Below, piece after piece: positions 5,107-5,752 of a stretch of 5,752 nt of DNA (position 1 is the stretch's first letter; each line of letters opens with the position of its first letter). Origin of the DNA: Bacillota bacterium (GTDB taxonomy: Bacteria > Bacillota > Clostridia > Oscillospirales > Acutalibacteraceae). The notes beneath the pieces are model-generated. The model saw only the letters and a list, made by a program, of their open reading frames with translations. It made no database searches and had not been told where the DNA came from. Made by a program: the position numbers and the translations under genes. The stretch is taken from NCBI GenBank assembly GCA_023412845.1, contig JAEZRH010000124.1:1-5752 (forward strand), written 5' to 3'.

Positions 5107-5752
5107 TTACGGCTTCCGTTTCAAAGAGCGCTCCGCCTGCGCGGGGCGCAGATAAACAGGCATCAGACCGGCTGGAGATACCGCATTCCCGTGCAGAAAA
5201 GCGGCTTCCGCGGCGCGCGCCACTCCCGAAGCCCGCTGGAAAATCAGGATTTCCGGGGGAAGCAAAGCGCCGAGTGCCTGAAAACCGGTACTATTATAGC
5301 ATAGTTTCGCACCGTCACCAACTAAAAATAAGGGTTTAGGGTATTTTTTGCATTCTTCCGCAAGCTCCGCGATCGAGACCGCCCGGTCCGGGGTCAGTCT
5401 TTCGGGAGATTTCCCATTCAGGGAGAACATCGCGTTGTAAACCTGTTTGCAGCGCGCGTCCATTACCGCGCAGGCCGTTCCGTTCAGATGTGAAAGATTC
5501 TGCGCGATCGCTTCCAGCGTGGAGACGCCAACGCATGGCTTGTTCTCCGGCATGGCCAGTCCCTTCACGCTGGCGACGCCGATGCGGATGCCGGTAAAGG
5601 AACCGGGCCCGGCGGAGACAGCCAGCAGATCCGCTTCCTTCAGCGGGACGCGCGAGCCTTCCAGCAGGCCGCTGATCATCGGCATCAGCGTCTGGCTGTG
5701 CGTCAGCCCGTTGTTGCAGTAGAATTCACCCAGAATTTTTCCGTCCTTCACC
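5107..5752 (-). CDS. tsaB: tRNA threonylcarbamoyladenosine (t6A) biosynthesis protein TsaB, 5' end outside window
   Basis: TsaB is the inactive ASKHA-fold partner of TsaD; with TsaE they transfer the threonylcarbamoyl group to A37 of ANN-decoding tRNAs. About 215 residues are visible. The signature is SAGPGSFTGIRIGVASVKGLA (about 46-66 of the visible part), preceded by HSQTLMPMI (18-26) and followed by MDARCKQVYNAMF (97-109), all typical of the YeaZ/TsaB family. The usual N-terminus with an AIDTS-like strand is missing because the gene runs off the right edge; the GTG at 5749-5751 reads as an internal Val, not a start. Roughly 15-25 residues should lie outside. Often tsaE precedes and rimI follows; here rpiB follows instead. 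A stretch near 5290-5345 is AT-rich and contains a promoter-like sequence. The stop is TAA at 5107-5109. Confidence 0.93.
   Translation of the reverse strand, partial: VKDGKILGEFYCNNGLTHSQTLMPMISGLLEGSRVPLKEADLLAVSAGPGSFTGIRIGVASVKGLAMPENKPCVGVSTLEAIAQNLSHLNGTACAVMDARCKQVYNAMFSLNGKSPERLTPDRAVSIAELAEECKKYPKPLFLVGDGAKLCYNSTGFQALGALLPPEILIFQRASGVARAAEAAFLHGNAVSPAGLMPVYLRPAQAERSLKRKP
5293..5321 (-). promoter_or_regulatory. Candidate promoter inside tsaB, directed at rpiB-upp
   Basis: On the minus strand there is a perfect extended -10, TGCTATAAT (TATAAT at 5293-5298, TG of the extension at 5300-5301), with TTGGTG (5316-5321) as a partial -35 after exactly 17 nt. An A/T-rich stretch lies just upstream (5322-5350). 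Transcription would begin near 5286, about 210 nt before the rpiB start. It would allow rpiB and upp to be expressed without tsaB. Seen by sequence only; promoter-like sequences inside genes can be inactive. Confidence 0.5.

Overview
This window looks like ordinary chromosomal housekeeping DNA from a low- to mid-GC Firmicute. The likely placement is Clostridia, possibly the Ruminococcaceae/Oscillospirales side. The support is strong AGGAGG-type ribosome binding sites, a TTGACA/CATAAT promoter, MEP-pathway isoprenoid synthesis, a stand-alone ACT protein of the UPF0237 type, and an AlaR/AlaT-like regulator-aminotransferase pair. The coding DNA is fairly GC-rich, while the intergenic stretches are AT-rich. 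The placement is inferred from gene content and style; no rRNA or other marker is present.

Layout: (1) Positions 2-286, minus strand: a complete small ACT-domain protein with a near-consensus promoter at 316-344. (2) Positions 287-528: a divergent intergenic region with several short inverted repeats and a purine-rich leader. (3) Positions 529-3904, plus strand: a PHP-domain phosphatase of the HisJ family, an Lrp/AsnC regulator, a class I/II aminotransferase and ispE. The last three overlap (8 nt, then ATGA) and are surely co-translated; the PHP gene lies 43 nt upstream of them. (4) Positions 3905-3960: a hairpin with runs suitable for termination in both directions, between convergent units. 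(5) Positions 3961-5752, minus strand: tsaB (5' end outside the window), rpiB and upp, closely spaced and each with its own ribosome binding site.

How the genes work together: the plus-strand unit combines amino-acid metabolism (an Lrp-type sensor probably controlling the aminotransferase it overlaps, plus a histidinol-phosphatase-like enzyme) with the fourth step of the MEP isoprenoid pathway. The minus-strand unit combines tRNA t6A37 modification (tsaB), pentose-phosphate interconversion (rpiB) and uracil salvage (upp). rpiB and upp are linked through ribose 5-phosphate and PRPP. A promoter-like sequence inside tsaB may drive rpiB-upp separately.

I found no sign of a mobile element, CRISPR array, RNA gene, toxin-antitoxin module, defence system or biosynthetic cluster. 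The points most worth checking are regulatory: the repeat-rich ACT/PHP intergenic region, a possible 17-residue basic leader peptide overlapping the PHP start, and the promoter-like site inside tsaB.
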